Below are positions 1-8,371 of a DNA stretch of 64,000 bases, piece after piece. Numbering within the stretch: the stretch's first letter is position 1; every line of letters starts with the position of its first letter. Under the pieces are notes generated by a model. That model was not told the DNA's origin and did no database searches. It saw nothing but the letters and a program-made list of their open reading frames with translations. Source of the stretch: Cyclobacterium salsum. GTDB taxonomy: Bacteria > Bacteroidota > Bacteroidia > Cytophagales > Cyclobacteriaceae. A program made the position numbers and the translations under genes. The stretch is from the NCBI RefSeq assembly GCF_010119245.1, contig NZ_WNKG01000006.1:1-64000 (forward strand), read 5' to 3'.

Positions 1-331
1 CCGGAGGGGGCATCATTTCGGATTCGTCGCTGCTCTCCAGTCTTTTGATCACTTCAGAGGCGTTGGGCTTGCCGGGTACAATGGCATGGGCTTCGGGGTT
101 CTCCTTTAACGCCGCATAGGCACTCTCGGCCAGGTCCAGTCGCAGGCCGGCTTCCCGCTTGTTTTCGTCCGGCCCATGGCAGGCGTAACAATTGTCCGAA
201 AGAAGCGGGCGAACATGGAAATTATAGCTGATCTGATCTGTTGAATTCAGGCCATTTCCTTCCGAAGGACTCTCCGAACAGGAGGCCAAACAGCAGAGGG
301 TGATTAATAATAAAAAGGAATACCTAAGCAT
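1..331 (-). CDS. PSCyt1-type cytochrome c lipoprotein, N-terminal part (DUF1549/DUF1553 family), cut by window edge
   Basis: The first 110 codons of a minus-strand gene whose 3' part lies outside the window. The start at 331 gives a lipoprotein signal peptide with lipobox LASC (Cys18), so the protein is probably anchored on the periplasmic side. A single haem c motif CYACH lies at residues 48-52, followed by GPD, LRLD, a VPG stretch and MMPPP near residue 107. That order matches the planctomycete-type cytochrome domain PSCyt1. In the family this domain is normally followed by DUF1549 and DUF1553, giving proteins of 700-1000 residues, but those parts cannot be seen here. Role is inferred: electron transfer linked to an exported oxidoreductase or a carbohydrate-degradation function. 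Domain assignment is good; substrate is unknown. Confidence 0.8.
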   Translation of the reverse strand, partial: MLRYSFLLLITLCCLASCSESPSEGNGLNSTDQISYNFHVRPLLSDNCYACHGPDENKREAGLRLDLAESAYAALKENPEAHAIVPGKPNASEVIKRLESSDESEMMPPP

Positions 332-377
332 CGATTACAGACTTTCTTAATTTACTAATAGTCAACAATTTCATAAT

Positions 378-402
378 TAATCGCTGAAATTACAAGCGAT
401 TA
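378..402. promoter_or_regulatory. Inverted repeat upstream of the PSCyt1 gene
   Basis: TAATCGCT (378-385) and AGCGATTA (395-402) are perfect 8-bp complements separated by 9 bases. They lie 47-71 bases upstream of the PSCyt1 start codon, between it and the accC terminator. The position suits an operator for a dimeric regulator, but there is no T-run and no recognised binding consensus, so the role is a guess. Confidence 0.3.
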
Positions 403-463
403 GTGAAATAGCCCTAAAAATGAAGGGTAGGCGGAAACAGTACTCCTTTAGGCGGCAAGAATT

Positions 464-490
464 AAAAAAGGGAAGACCATGGTCTTCCCT
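464..490 (-). terminator. Rho-independent terminator of the fabH-efp-accB-accC cluster
   Basis: A perfect 22-bp palindrome at 469-490 (arm AGGGAAGACCA) is followed, reading on the minus strand, by a run of T residues (A-run 464-469 on the plus strand). It sits about 40 bases beyond the accC stop codon, where a terminator of the cluster is expected. Confidence 0.85.
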
Positions 491-531
491 AAAATACCTG
501 AAAATCAGAATTCAAAAGATGAATGTTTGAG

Positions 532-1905
532 TTAGCTTTTTTCCTGAGAAATGCTGGAAAAATCAAAGGTATCCAGGAATTTGGTTGTAAAATTACCAGC
601 GACAAATTCTGGGTCATCCAGCAGCGCCAGGTGAAAAGGAATAGTGGTCTTGATGCCATCAATTACAAACTCTGCCAAGGCGCGTTTCATCCGGACGATT
701 ACTTCTTGTCTGGACTGTGCACTTACGATCAACTTGGCGATCATGGAATCGTAATTGGGAGGAATCACATAACCGGCATAGACATGGCTGTCAATTCGGA
801 CCCCTTTTCCGCCAGGCAAATGCAGATTTACAATTTTGCCCGGGCTAGGCCTGAAACCATTGGAAGGGTCTTCGGCGTTAATCCGGCATTCCATGGCATA
901 CAATTTTGGAAAATAATTTTTACCACTGATGGGCTCCCCTGCGGCGACCTTAATTTGTTCTTTAATAAGATCAAAATCCGTCACTTCCTCTGTAATGGGA
1001 TGTTCTACCTGAATCCGGGTATTCATTTCCATAAAATAGAAATTACGGTTTTTATCCACGAGAAATTCAATGGTACCGGCTCCTTCGTAGGAGATGGCTT
1101 CTGCCCCTTTTATGGCAGCTTTTCCCATTTTCTCCCGAAGTTCATCCGTAATAAAAGGGGAAGGCGTTTCTTCCACGAGTTTTTGATGCCGCCGTTGAAT
1201 GGAGCAATCCCTTTCTGATAAATGACAGGCTTTTCCAGTGGAATCTCCTATGATTTGAATTTCGATGTGCCGAGGCTCTTCCACAAATTTTTCGAGGTAC
1301 AATCCGGCATTGCCAAATGCTGCGGCGGATTCCTGCCGGGCATCATCCCAGGCTTTTTTAAAACCAGCAGGCTCCTTGACGATTCGCATGCCCCGCCCGC
1401 CACCTCCAGCGGTGGCTTTTAGGATGATCGGGTATCCAATTTCCTCAGCCAAAACCAAGCCCTCTTCAACGGATTTTAACAAGCCCTTGGAACCAGGGAT
1501 GGTGGGTACCCCTGCTGCTTCCATGGTGGCCTTGGCTGTGGCCTTATCCCCCATTTGGTTGATCATTTCCGGGCTGGCACCAATAAATTTAATGTTGTAT
1601 TCTTCACAAATACGTGAAAATTCAGCATTTTCGGAAAGGAACCCATAACCTGGATGAATGGCATCTGCATTGGTGATTTCTGCCGCTGCGATAATCCGGG
1701 GAATATTTAGGTATGAATCTTTACTGGGCGGAGCACCGATGCAAACTGCTTCGTCTGCGAAACGCACGTGCAAACTATCTTTATCGGCAGTGGAATAGAC
1801 CGCAACTGTCTTCACGCCCATTTCCTTACAGGTTCGGATGATCCTTAGTGCAATTTCCCCTCTATTGGCTATTAATATTTTATTAAACACGTTGTTTTGA
1901 GTCAA
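532..1905 (-). CDS. accC: Acetyl-CoA carboxylase biotin carboxylase subunit
   Basis: Carboxylates the biotin carried by AccB using ATP and bicarbonate, the first half-reaction of malonyl-CoA formation in the cytoplasm. At 457 residues it has the usual length. The N-terminal domain opens with [14 protein letters not shown]. An ATP-grasp domain follows, with glycine loop [10 protein letters not shown] near residue 165 and the active-site stretch [11 protein letters not shown] near residue 290, and then the biotin carboxylase C-terminal domain. It follows accB by 18 bases and ends the cluster before a strong terminator. No carboxyltransferase gene (accA/accD) is present here. AccC homologues also serve other biotin carboxylases, but the adjacent small BCCP and fabH make the fatty-acid role the best reading. 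Confidence 0.97.
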   Translation of the reverse strand: MTQNNVFNKILIANRGEIALRIIRTCKEMGVKTVAVYSTADKDSLHVRFADEAVCIGAPPSKDSYLNIPRIIAAAEITNADAIHPGYGFLSENAEFSRICEEYNIKFIGASPEMINQMGDKATAKATMEAAGVPTIPGSKGLLKSVEEGLVLAEEIGYPIILKATAGGGGRGMRIVKEPAGFKKAWDDARQESAAAFGNAGLYLEKFVEEPRHIEIQIIGDSTGKACHLSERDCSIQRRHQKLVEETPSPFITDELREKMGKAAIKGAEAISYEGAGTIEFLVDKNRNFYFMEMNTRIQVEHPITEEVTDFDLIKEQIKVAAGEPISGKNYFPKLYAMECRINAEDPSNGFRPSPGKIVNLHLPGGKGVRIDSHVYAGYVIPPNYDSMIAKLIVSAQSRQEVIVRMKRALAEFVIDGIKTTIPFHLALLDDPEFVAGNFTTKFLDTFDFSSISQEKS

Positions 1906-1923
1906 TTTAATTGGAAAAAACGA

Positions 1924-2376
1924 TCAATTCTGAGGTTCGACCAGAAAAAGCGGTTGATCGTACTCAACGGGAGAAGCATCCTCTACCAAGACCTTCACTA
2001 TTTTTCCGGAAACTTCAGATTCTACCTCATTAAACAGCTTCATGGCTTCGATGATACAGACCGTTTGTCCTTTTTGAATGCTATCACCCACATTGATAAA
2101 AAAATCAGAATCAGGATTGGGCGATCGGTAAAAAGTACCAATCATGGGAGATTTTACTTCCAGAAAATGGGAACCGCCGGGATTGGTGTTTTCCTGCGAA
2201 TCCGCTGCCGGTCGAGCTTCTTGTCGGACCACAGGGGGATTATCGACACTTTTTGCGACAGGGTTTTCTGAATTTTTCTTGATAGAAAGCTTGAATTCAT
2301 CCGTTTCAATTTTGACTTCGGCCAGCCCGGAATTTGAAATAAAGTCAATTAATTCTTGTATTTCTTTTGCCTTCAT
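1924..2376 (-). CDS. accB: Acetyl-CoA carboxylase biotin carboxyl carrier protein
   Basis: A 150-residue biotin carrier. The N-terminal third (KAKEIQELIDFISNSGLAEV) is the usual AccB head. A linker rich in Pro, Ala and charged residues follows. The C-terminal biotinyl domain carries EAMKLFNEVE, whose lysine is the biotinylation site, after the conserved SPMIGTFYRSPNP. It shuttles carboxybiotin between AccC and the carboxyltransferase. It lies 110 bases downstream of efp and 18 bases upstream of accC, so accB and accC are almost certainly co-transcribed. Confidence 0.97.
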   Translation of the reverse strand: MKAKEIQELIDFISNSGLAEVKIETDEFKLSIKKNSENPVAKSVDNPPVVRQEARPAADSQENTNPGGSHFLEVKSPMIGTFYRSPNPDSDFFINVGDSIQKGQTVCIIEAMKLFNEVESEVSGKIVKVLVEDASPVEYDQPLFLVEPQN

Positions 2377-2486
2377 AAATCAGTTTATTTGGTTATCTTC
2401 AGAGAAAAGGATTTCCCTGTTGACGAGGTTCTGTTTTTATTTATTAAAACTATGTAATATAATTAATTTCTGCTGAAATATCAGCA

Positions 2487-3050
2487 TTATTTCACCCTTT
2501 CCGAGTAGGAACCGTCCCGAGTATCTACTTTAATAAGAATATCCTGTTCTACAAAAAGCGGCACCATGACAACTGCACCTGTTTCCAATGTGGCCGGTTT
2601 CAGGGTATTGGTAGCCGTATCTCCTTTGATCCCCGGCTCTGTATAGGTCACCATCAGTTCTACGAAAGGCGGAAGTTCCACCCCCAGAGGCTTTTCTGTT
2701 TCTGCATGAATCAAAATATCCACAACCTGCCCTTCTTTCAGCAGTTCGGATCTTTCGATCAGCTTTTTTTCAATCGGAATCTGCTCGAACGTTTCGGTAT
2801 CCATAAAATGAAAACCAAAATCGTCATTGTAGATGTATTGATGAGGTCTTTTCTCGACTCTGGCAGTGACTACCTTTTCTCCTGCATTGAAAGTTTTGTC
2901 CAGCACTTTACCTGTGGTGAGGCTTTTGAGCTTGGTTCTTACAAATGCGGGGCCTTTGCCGGGTTTGACATGCTGAAAATCAACTATCGCCATGATGTCG
3001 TGGTTGAATTCTAAACAAAGTCCATTCTTAAAATCAGCTGTGCTTGCCAT
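2487..3050 (-). CDS. efp: Translation elongation factor P
   Basis: EF-P binds between the P and E sites of the ribosome and relieves stalling at polyproline stretches. The 187-residue protein has the family's full length and three-domain order. The tip loop reads [10 protein letters not shown], with Lys32 at the position that other bacteria modify post-translationally. No modification enzyme (EpmA, EpmB, EarP) is encoded in the window, so the state of this lysine cannot be judged. It lies 23 bases downstream of fabH and upstream of accB, an arrangement seen in several Bacteroidota. Confidence 0.97.
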   Translation of the reverse strand: MASTADFKNGLCLEFNHDIMAIVDFQHVKPGKGPAFVRTKLKSLTTGKVLDKTFNAGEKVVTARVEKRPHQYIYNDDFGFHFMDTETFEQIPIEKKLIERSELLKEGQVVDILIHAETEKPLGVELPPFVELMVTYTEPGIKGDTATNTLKPATLETGAVVMVPLFVEQDILIKVDTRDGSYSERVK

Positions 3051-3073
3051 ATATAACGGTTATTATAAGTTTT

Positions 3074-4072
3074 TTAACGTTGCGGGTCGTATCCCCATTT
3101 TAAATATATCGCTCCCCAGGTAAACCCTCCCCCAAATGCCGCCAGGATCAAATTATCACCTTTTTTTAGCTGGGATTCGTAATCCCAAAGGCATAACGGT
3201 AAGGTGCCGGCGGTGGTATTCCCGTATTTTTCAATGTTCAACATAACTTTTTCCGGCCCGATGCCCATTCGGTTTGCCGTGGCATCAATAATCCTTTTAT
3301 TTGCTTGATGTGGGACCAGCCAGGCCACATCCTTTGCGTCAAGCTGATTTCTTTTCATGATCTCGGCACTCACGTCAGCCATCTTGGTAACGGCAAATTT
3401 AAATACCGTTGAGCCTTCCTGAAAAACGGAATGTTCCCGGTTTTTAACGGTTTCCAATGTGGCTGGCTTTCGACTGCCCCCTGCCCGCATGTGCAGAAAA
3501 TCAGCACCGGAACCATCGGTATGGAGTAAAGAATCCATTATTCCCAATGATTCCTCGGTAGGCTCCAGAAGGACCGCTCCGCCGCCGTCCCCAAATATAA
3601 TACAGGTGGTTCGGTCCTGATAATTCACGATGGAGGACATTTTGTCCGCACCGATTACAATCACTTTCTTATGAGCTCCAGTTTCAATAAACTTGCTGGC
3701 GATGGTCAGGGCATATAAAAATCCCGAACAGGCAGCAGAGATGTCAAAACTATAGCTATTTTTTGCTCCAACATTATCCGCCACAATATTGGCAGTGGCA
3801 GGAAAAAGCATGTCAGGGGTCACCGTTGCACAAATAATTAAATCAATTTCCTCCGGGTTGGTATTGGTTTTTTCAAGTAGTCCTTTTACTGCTTCGGTGC
3901 CAATCACGGACGTACCCTGATTTTCTCCTTTTAATATTCTTCTTTCTTTGATTCCGGTCCTGCTGGTGATCCACTCGTCATTGGTATCAACCATGGTTTC
4001 CAGTTCTTTGTTGTCCAAAATATAATCCGGTACCCAGGCATGAACGCCTGTAATTACAGCTCTTTTTTTCAT
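3074..4072 (-). CDS. fabH: Beta-ketoacyl-ACP synthase III
   Basis: Starts fatty-acid synthesis by condensing acetyl-CoA (or a branched acyl-CoA) with malonyl-ACP. The 332-residue thiolase-fold protein shows the catalytic triad: Cys115 in SAACSGF, His in [11 protein letters not shown] and Asn in KYGNTTAGT. It is the first gene of a minus-strand cluster with efp, accB and accC. The rpmF and plsX genes that often precede fabH are missing; the next gene upstream is a divergent oxidoreductase. Membership of the FabH rather than the OleC/ChlB branch follows from the intact triad and the fatty-acid neighbours. Confidence 0.96.
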   Translation of the reverse strand: MKKRAVITGVHAWVPDYILDNKELETMVDTNDEWITSRTGIKERRILKGENQGTSVIGTEAVKGLLEKTNTNPEEIDLIICATVTPDMLFPATANIVADNVGAKNSYSFDISAACSGFLYALTIASKFIETGAHKKVIVIGADKMSSIVNYQDRTTCIIFGDGGGAVLLEPTEESLGIMDSLLHTDGSGADFLHMRAGGSRKPATLETVKNREHSVFQEGSTVFKFAVTKMADVSAEIMKRNQLDAKDVAWLVPHQANKRIIDATANRMGIGPEKVMLNIEKYGNTTAGTLPLCLWDYESQLKKGDNLILAAFGGGFTWGAIYLKWGYDPQR

Positions 4073-4368
4073 TTGATGTATCTTGTCTCAAAAAGGAATT
4101 GGGCAGGACTGTCAGTTGTCTCCATGGTTCTGACAGCGAATTTTGGCAAATTCCGGTTTTTTACTGTTTATTTTAAGGTTTGATCCCGACAGTATTAAAT
4201 TAAGAATCCCAAAATTATTTAAAATGTCCTTGCCCACCAAAGATTTTACGGATATATGGAAAATAAATGGAGATTGTGCTGCTGGTCTCACTTTACTGAA
4301 CAGGTTCATTGTATTTCTCCGTTGAATTAATTAAATTAATCGATATAGATGGAAACCCAAAGGATATC

Positions 4369-4830
4369 ATGAAAATTAGTGTAAATAATAAAGAATATAC
4401 TGTGGAAGTCGATGGGAACCCCAGCCTACTGGAGGTTCTCCGGGAGCAACTGGATCTCACTGGAACCAAATATGGTTGTGGGGAAGCAGCTTGTGGAGCC
4501 TGCAAGGTGTTGGTAAATGGCACACCCACTCCCGCCTGCATTACTCCTGTAACCAGTGTACAGGGAAAACAGGTCCTAACCATAGAAGGATTGGAAACCG
4601 AAGGGAAGTTGCATCCGGTTCAGCAAGTTTTTCTGGAGGAGGACGTGTTTCAGTGCAGCTATTGCGCTCCCGGAATGATCATGACCGCAGTCGCACTGGT
4701 GGAAAACCAAAAGGCAATGGGAGAACAGGAGATTATTGACGGGATGAATGGAAATATATGCAGGTGTTGCACCTACCCCGCTATTGTGAAAGCACTCCAT
4801 AAATTAACTCAAACAGAGACTAAAGGATGA
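4369..4830 (+). CDS. (2Fe-2S)-binding subunit of an isoquinoline 1-oxidoreductase-type molybdenum hydroxylase
   Basis: Small iron-sulfur subunit of 153 residues. The plant-type ferredoxin cluster ligands are Cys37, Cys42, Cys45 and Cys57 (in KYGCGEAACGACKVL and PACIT). The second [2Fe-2S] domain has CSYC (96-99) and CRCC (131-134). It passes electrons from the molybdenum cofactor of the large subunit encoded next door. I chose ATG 4369 because an AAAGGAT precedes it and the ferredoxin fold begins at once; an upstream in-frame ATG at 4309 would add 20 residues unlike the family. Its stop codon overlaps the next start (ATGA), indicating translational coupling. Confidence 0.93.
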   Translation: MKISVNNKEYTVEVDGNPSLLEVLREQLDLTGTKYGCGEAACGACKVLVNGTPTPACITPVTSVQGKQVLTIEGLETEGKLHPVQQVFLEEDVFQCSYCAPGMIMTAVALVENQKAMGEQEIIDGMNGNICRCCTYPAIVKALHKLTQTETKG

Positions 4831-6944
4831 AAGATACCCTGAATAATCAACCCGATACAATGAAAAAACCGGATCCGGAAAAGGGGATCAGCAGGAGAAA
4901 GTTCTTCAAATATATGGGGACCGGAATTGCCACTTATTTCGTTTGGACAGATTACCTGGCTTCCGAAGCCCTTTTTCCCGGAGAAAATGCACAGGCGGTT
5001 CCTGATCAACTGTCTTCCTGGATTCATGTTTCCGAAACGGGAGCCATCACGGTGTATACCGGGAAAGTGGAAGTAGGGCAAAATATCCGGACCTCCCTGA
5101 CGCAGGTGGTGGCCGAGGAGCTTTTCGTTCCGGTTTCGGCTATTACGCTGGTCATGGGGGATACGCAGCTTACTCCCTACGACAGGGGTACCTACGGAAG
5201 TCTTACTACCCCGCAGATGGCACCCATTTTGCGAAAAGCGGCGGCCAGCCTGCGGGAAATATTGCTACAGGAGGCAAGAAAGGAGTGGAACCTCGGAGAA
5301 GTGGAGCTGACCTTAGAAAAAGGCACTGTACAGCATCCTGGAAATGGGAAGAAACTGGGCTATGGAAGTCTCGCCAAAGCCAAGCATTTGCTTCAACCTA
5401 TGGATGAAAACGTAAAGACCATTCATCCGGATAAATGGAAGGTTTCCGGAACCTCTGTGGGTAAAATAAATGGAGAAGATTTTATTACCGGTAAGCATCG
5501 GTATGTCTCGGATAGGGTACTTCCTGACATGGTATATGGGAAAGTGCTCCGAGCTCCTGTATATGGTGCTAAACTGCTTCGGGCAGATACTACCCGTGCC
5601 GCCGAATTGCCTGGTGTGCAGGTGGTAAAAGAGGGGGACTTTATTGGCGTGACGGCAGCAAATTCCCGAACGGCCGCAATGGCACTTGCCATGATCGAAG
5701 CCGAATGGGAAAAATCCCCACAGGTCCCCGGCAATCAGTTATTTGAGCACTTGGAGGAAAGTGCCGGGAATACCGATCCGGTACCAGCGGCAGTTACGGA
5801 TGCCTTTAGTAATGCTACTACAAAAGTGGCGCATGATTTTAAGGTCAGCTATATCGCACACGTGCCCCTGGAACCCAGAGCGGGTTTGGCCCGGTGGACC
5901 GGTGACCAACTGGAAGTCTGGACGGGCACGCAAAGACCCTTTGGGGTTCAGGAAGAGCTTGAGCATGCGTTTTCTATTCCCAAGGAAAAAATCAGGGTAT
6001 ACATGCCCGATACCGGCTCCGGATATGGAGGAAAGCATACGGGAGAGGCCGGAATAGAAGCCGCCAAACTAGCCAAAGCAACAGGCCGACCGGTCAAAGT
6101 CAATTGGACCAGGGAAGAGGAGTTTAAGTGGGCTTATTTCAGACCGGCGGGGTTGATTCGGGTAAAGGCAGCCCTAACTGGTAACCGAATCTCCTCCTGG
6201 GAATTTCATAATTTCAATTCGGGGGGAGCCGGAATCTCATCCCCTTATTCCGGACAGAACAACTACCAGGAATACCACCGCTCTGATTCTCCCTTAAGGC
6301 AGGGATCCTATCGTGCATTGGCATCTACGGCGAATATCTTTGCCATCGAATCCATCGTCAATGACCTCGCGGGAATGGCCCGGACGGACCCAATGCAATT
6401 CCGCTTGGATAATCTGGAAGACGAACGCTTAAAAGCCGTTATCAAGGCTGCTGGCAAGTCCTTTGGTTGGAACCGAAAAAAGGTTAGTGCCAACCATGGA
6501 TTTGGGATGGCCTGTGCGGCGGTAAAGGGAGGTTTTGTGGCCACCTTTGCGGAAGTGGCGGTAGATCCTGACAGCAGGGAATTGAAGGTTTTGGGGGCGG
6601 TTACTGCTTTTGAATGCGGAGCAATTCTGAATCCCAGGCATTTGGAGAGTCAAATTACCGGATGTGTGCTGCAGGGGCTGGGAGGGGCACTCTTTGAGGC
6701 CGTTGAATTTAATGAAGGGAATGTTTCCAACGCATTTCTATCCTCCTACAGGGTTCCGCGATTCAAGGACGTTCCAGAAATGAAGGTTGTGCTGGTCAAC
6801 CGCAAGGATCTTCCCTCGTCCGGAGCAGGCGAAGCGCCCATTACGTGCATTGCTCCTGCGATTCGAAATGCGATAGACGATGCCGTCGGGGTCAAACTTT
6901 ATGATTTGCCCATGCTTCCCTCTGGGGTTGTTCCCCGGTCTTAA
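4827..6944 (+). CDS. Twin-arginine exported molybdopterin-dependent oxidoreductase, large subunit (IorB-like)
   Basis: A 705-residue aldehyde/xanthine-oxidase-family catalytic subunit. Residues 22-28 read SRRKFFK ahead of a hydrophobic stretch, a twin-arginine signal, so the heterodimer is probably folded in the cytoplasm and exported. Later motifs include the cofactor-binding GSGYGGKHTG, VNWTREEEF and the C-terminal GAGEAP, whose Glu matches the family's catalytic base. It overlaps the small subunit gene by four bases. The family hydroxylates N-heterocycles, aldehydes or nicotinate-like compounds using water as the oxygen source; the substrate here is unknown. No cytochrome subunit, XdhC-type maturation factor or molybdenum cofactor gene is nearby. 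Confidence 0.9.
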   Translation: MKDTLNNQPDTMKKPDPEKGISRRKFFKYMGTGIATYFVWTDYLASEALFPGENAQAVPDQLSSWIHVSETGAITVYTGKVEVGQNIRTSLTQVVAEELFVPVSAITLVMGDTQLTPYDRGTYGSLTTPQMAPILRKAAASLREILLQEARKEWNLGEVELTLEKGTVQHPGNGKKLGYGSLAKAKHLLQPMDENVKTIHPDKWKVSGTSVGKINGEDFITGKHRYVSDRVLPDMVYGKVLRAPVYGAKLLRADTTRAAELPGVQVVKEGDFIGVTAANSRTAAMALAMIEAEWEKSPQVPGNQLFEHLEESAGNTDPVPAAVTDAFSNATTKVAHDFKVSYIAHVPLEPRAGLARWTGDQLEVWTGTQRPFGVQEELEHAFSIPKEKIRVYMPDTGSGYGGKHTGEAGIEAAKLAKATGRPVKVNWTREEEFKWAYFRPAGLIRVKAALTGNRISSWEFHNFNSGGAGISSPYSGQNNYQEYHRSDSPLRQGSYRALASTANIFAIESIVNDLAGMARTDPMQFRLDNLEDERLKAVIKAAGKSFGWNRKKVSANHGFGMACAAVKGGFVATFAEVAVDPDSRELKVLGAVTAFECGAILNPRHLESQITGCVLQGLGGALFEAVEFNEGNVSNAFLSSYRVPRFKDVPEMKVVLVNRKDLPSSGAGEAPITCIAPAIRNAIDDAVGVKLYDLPMLPSGVVPRS

Positions 6945-6969
6945 TGAATGGGTTAACGGCCCTCTCCCC

Positions 6970-8358
6970 TTATAGGATATACTGAGAAAGATCTCGGTTC
7001 TTGACCAGACTGCTTAGCCTTTCCTGAACCATTTCTTTGGTAATCATGATTTTACTATTGGGTCCGATCGTGTCGGGAACCTCGAAAAGAAAATCGTTTA
7101 AAAGGTGGCTCATTACGGTATGAAGTCTTCTGGCACCAATGTTTTCCACCTCTTCGTTGATGCTGAAGGCCAAGGCGGCGATCTCATGGATGGCATCATC
7201 CGTGTATTCCAGGTATACTTGCTCTGCTTCAAACAAAGCCTGGTATTGTTTGGTCAGGGCATTTTTGGGATCCTTCAGGATTTTATAGAAATCACCCCTG
7301 GTCAGGCTGGATAATTCTACCCGGATCGGAAACCGGCCCTGTAATTCCGGAATAAGATCCGAAGGTTTGCTGACGTGAAAGGCTCCTGCGGCAATGAACA
7401 ATACGTGGTCGGTGTGAACCAGGCCATACTTGGTGTTTACGGCACTTCCTTCGACAATGGGGAGTAAATCTCTTTGCACGCCTTCACGACTCACATCTGG
7501 CCCTCCTCCGGATTTTCCGGAACCAGATGCAATTTTGTCGATCTCGTCAATAAAAATAATGCCGTTATTTTCAGCGAGATGAATTGCCTGCTCCTTTACC
7601 TCATCGAAATCAATTAATTTGGAGGCTTCTTCCTCCATTAAAATTTTCCTGGCTTCGGAGATGGTTACTTTTCTTTTTTTGGTTTTTTTAGGCATCATAT
7701 TGCTCAGCATGTCCTGAATACCGGCCATACTGGCTTCATCCATCATACCATTGCCAATCATGCCTATTCCCGAAGAAGCAGATTGTTTGACATTGATCTC
7801 GATTTTCCGCGATTCCAGTTCCCCGTCTTTTAATTTTTCCCGAAACCGTTCGCGTGTTTTTTCATTCAATTCCTGCTCGGAGGCCTGATCCGGGTTGAAA
7901 TTCTCTCTGGAAGTAGTACTGGGAGTAAATCCACTTCCTTTTACCGGAGGAATAAGGATATCCAGTAGCATGTCTTCTACAATCAGGGCTGCCTTTTCTT
8001 TCACTTCTTCGTTTTTGGTTTCCTTGACCAAATTGATGGCATGTTCTACCAGGTCCCGGACCATGGATTCTACATCCCTGCCCACATAACCTACCTCGGT
8101 AAATTTAGAGGCCTCCACCTTGGTAAAAGGAGCATTGGCGATTTTGGCTAGTCTTCGAGCGATTTCTGTTTTACCTACCCCGGTGGATCCAATCATTAGA
8201 ATATTATTGGGGACGATGTCTTTCTGAAGTTCGGACTTGACCATCAGTCTTCTGATCCGGTTTCTAAGTGCGATGGCTACATTTCTTTTGGCATCATTTT
8301 GCCCAATAATGTATTTATCCAACTCAGCAACAATCTGCTTTGGTGTCAAATGATTCAT
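6970..8358 (-). CDS. hslU: ATP-dependent protease ATPase subunit HslU
   Basis: AAA+ unfoldase that feeds substrates to the HslV peptidase. The 462-residue protein has Walker A GSTGVGKT (57-64), an intermediate domain around residues 110-240, Walker B IIFIDEID, the sensor region and the C-terminal tail ending SQYIL, which in the family docks into HslV. The start codon lies 13 bases after the lon stop, so it is probably co-transcribed with lon. hslV, which usually sits directly upstream of hslU, is not in the window. The 3' end faces the molybdenum hydroxylase gene with 25 bases between them. Confidence 0.97.
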   Translation of the reverse strand: MNHLTPKQIVAELDKYIIGQNDAKRNVAIALRNRIRRLMVKSELQKDIVPNNILMIGSTGVGKTEIARRLAKIANAPFTKVEASKFTEVGYVGRDVESMVRDLVEHAINLVKETKNEEVKEKAALIVEDMLLDILIPPVKGSGFTPSTTSRENFNPDQASEQELNEKTRERFREKLKDGELESRKIEINVKQSASSGIGMIGNGMMDEASMAGIQDMLSNMMPKKTKKRKVTISEARKILMEEEASKLIDFDEVKEQAIHLAENNGIIFIDEIDKIASGSGKSGGGPDVSREGVQRDLLPIVEGSAVNTKYGLVHTDHVLFIAAGAFHVSKPSDLIPELQGRFPIRVELSSLTRGDFYKILKDPKNALTKQYQALFEAEQVYLEYTDDAIHEIAALAFSINEEVENIGARRLHTVMSHLLNDFLFEVPDTIGPNSKIMITKEMVQERLSSLVKNRDLSQYIL

Positions 8359-8371
8359 GGTGTTCCTGTCT

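Noticed and set aside
4112-4325. Short frames on both strands between fabH and the iron-sulfur subunit gene
   Set aside because: They fill a divergent promoter region, are mutually antisense and lack protein features.
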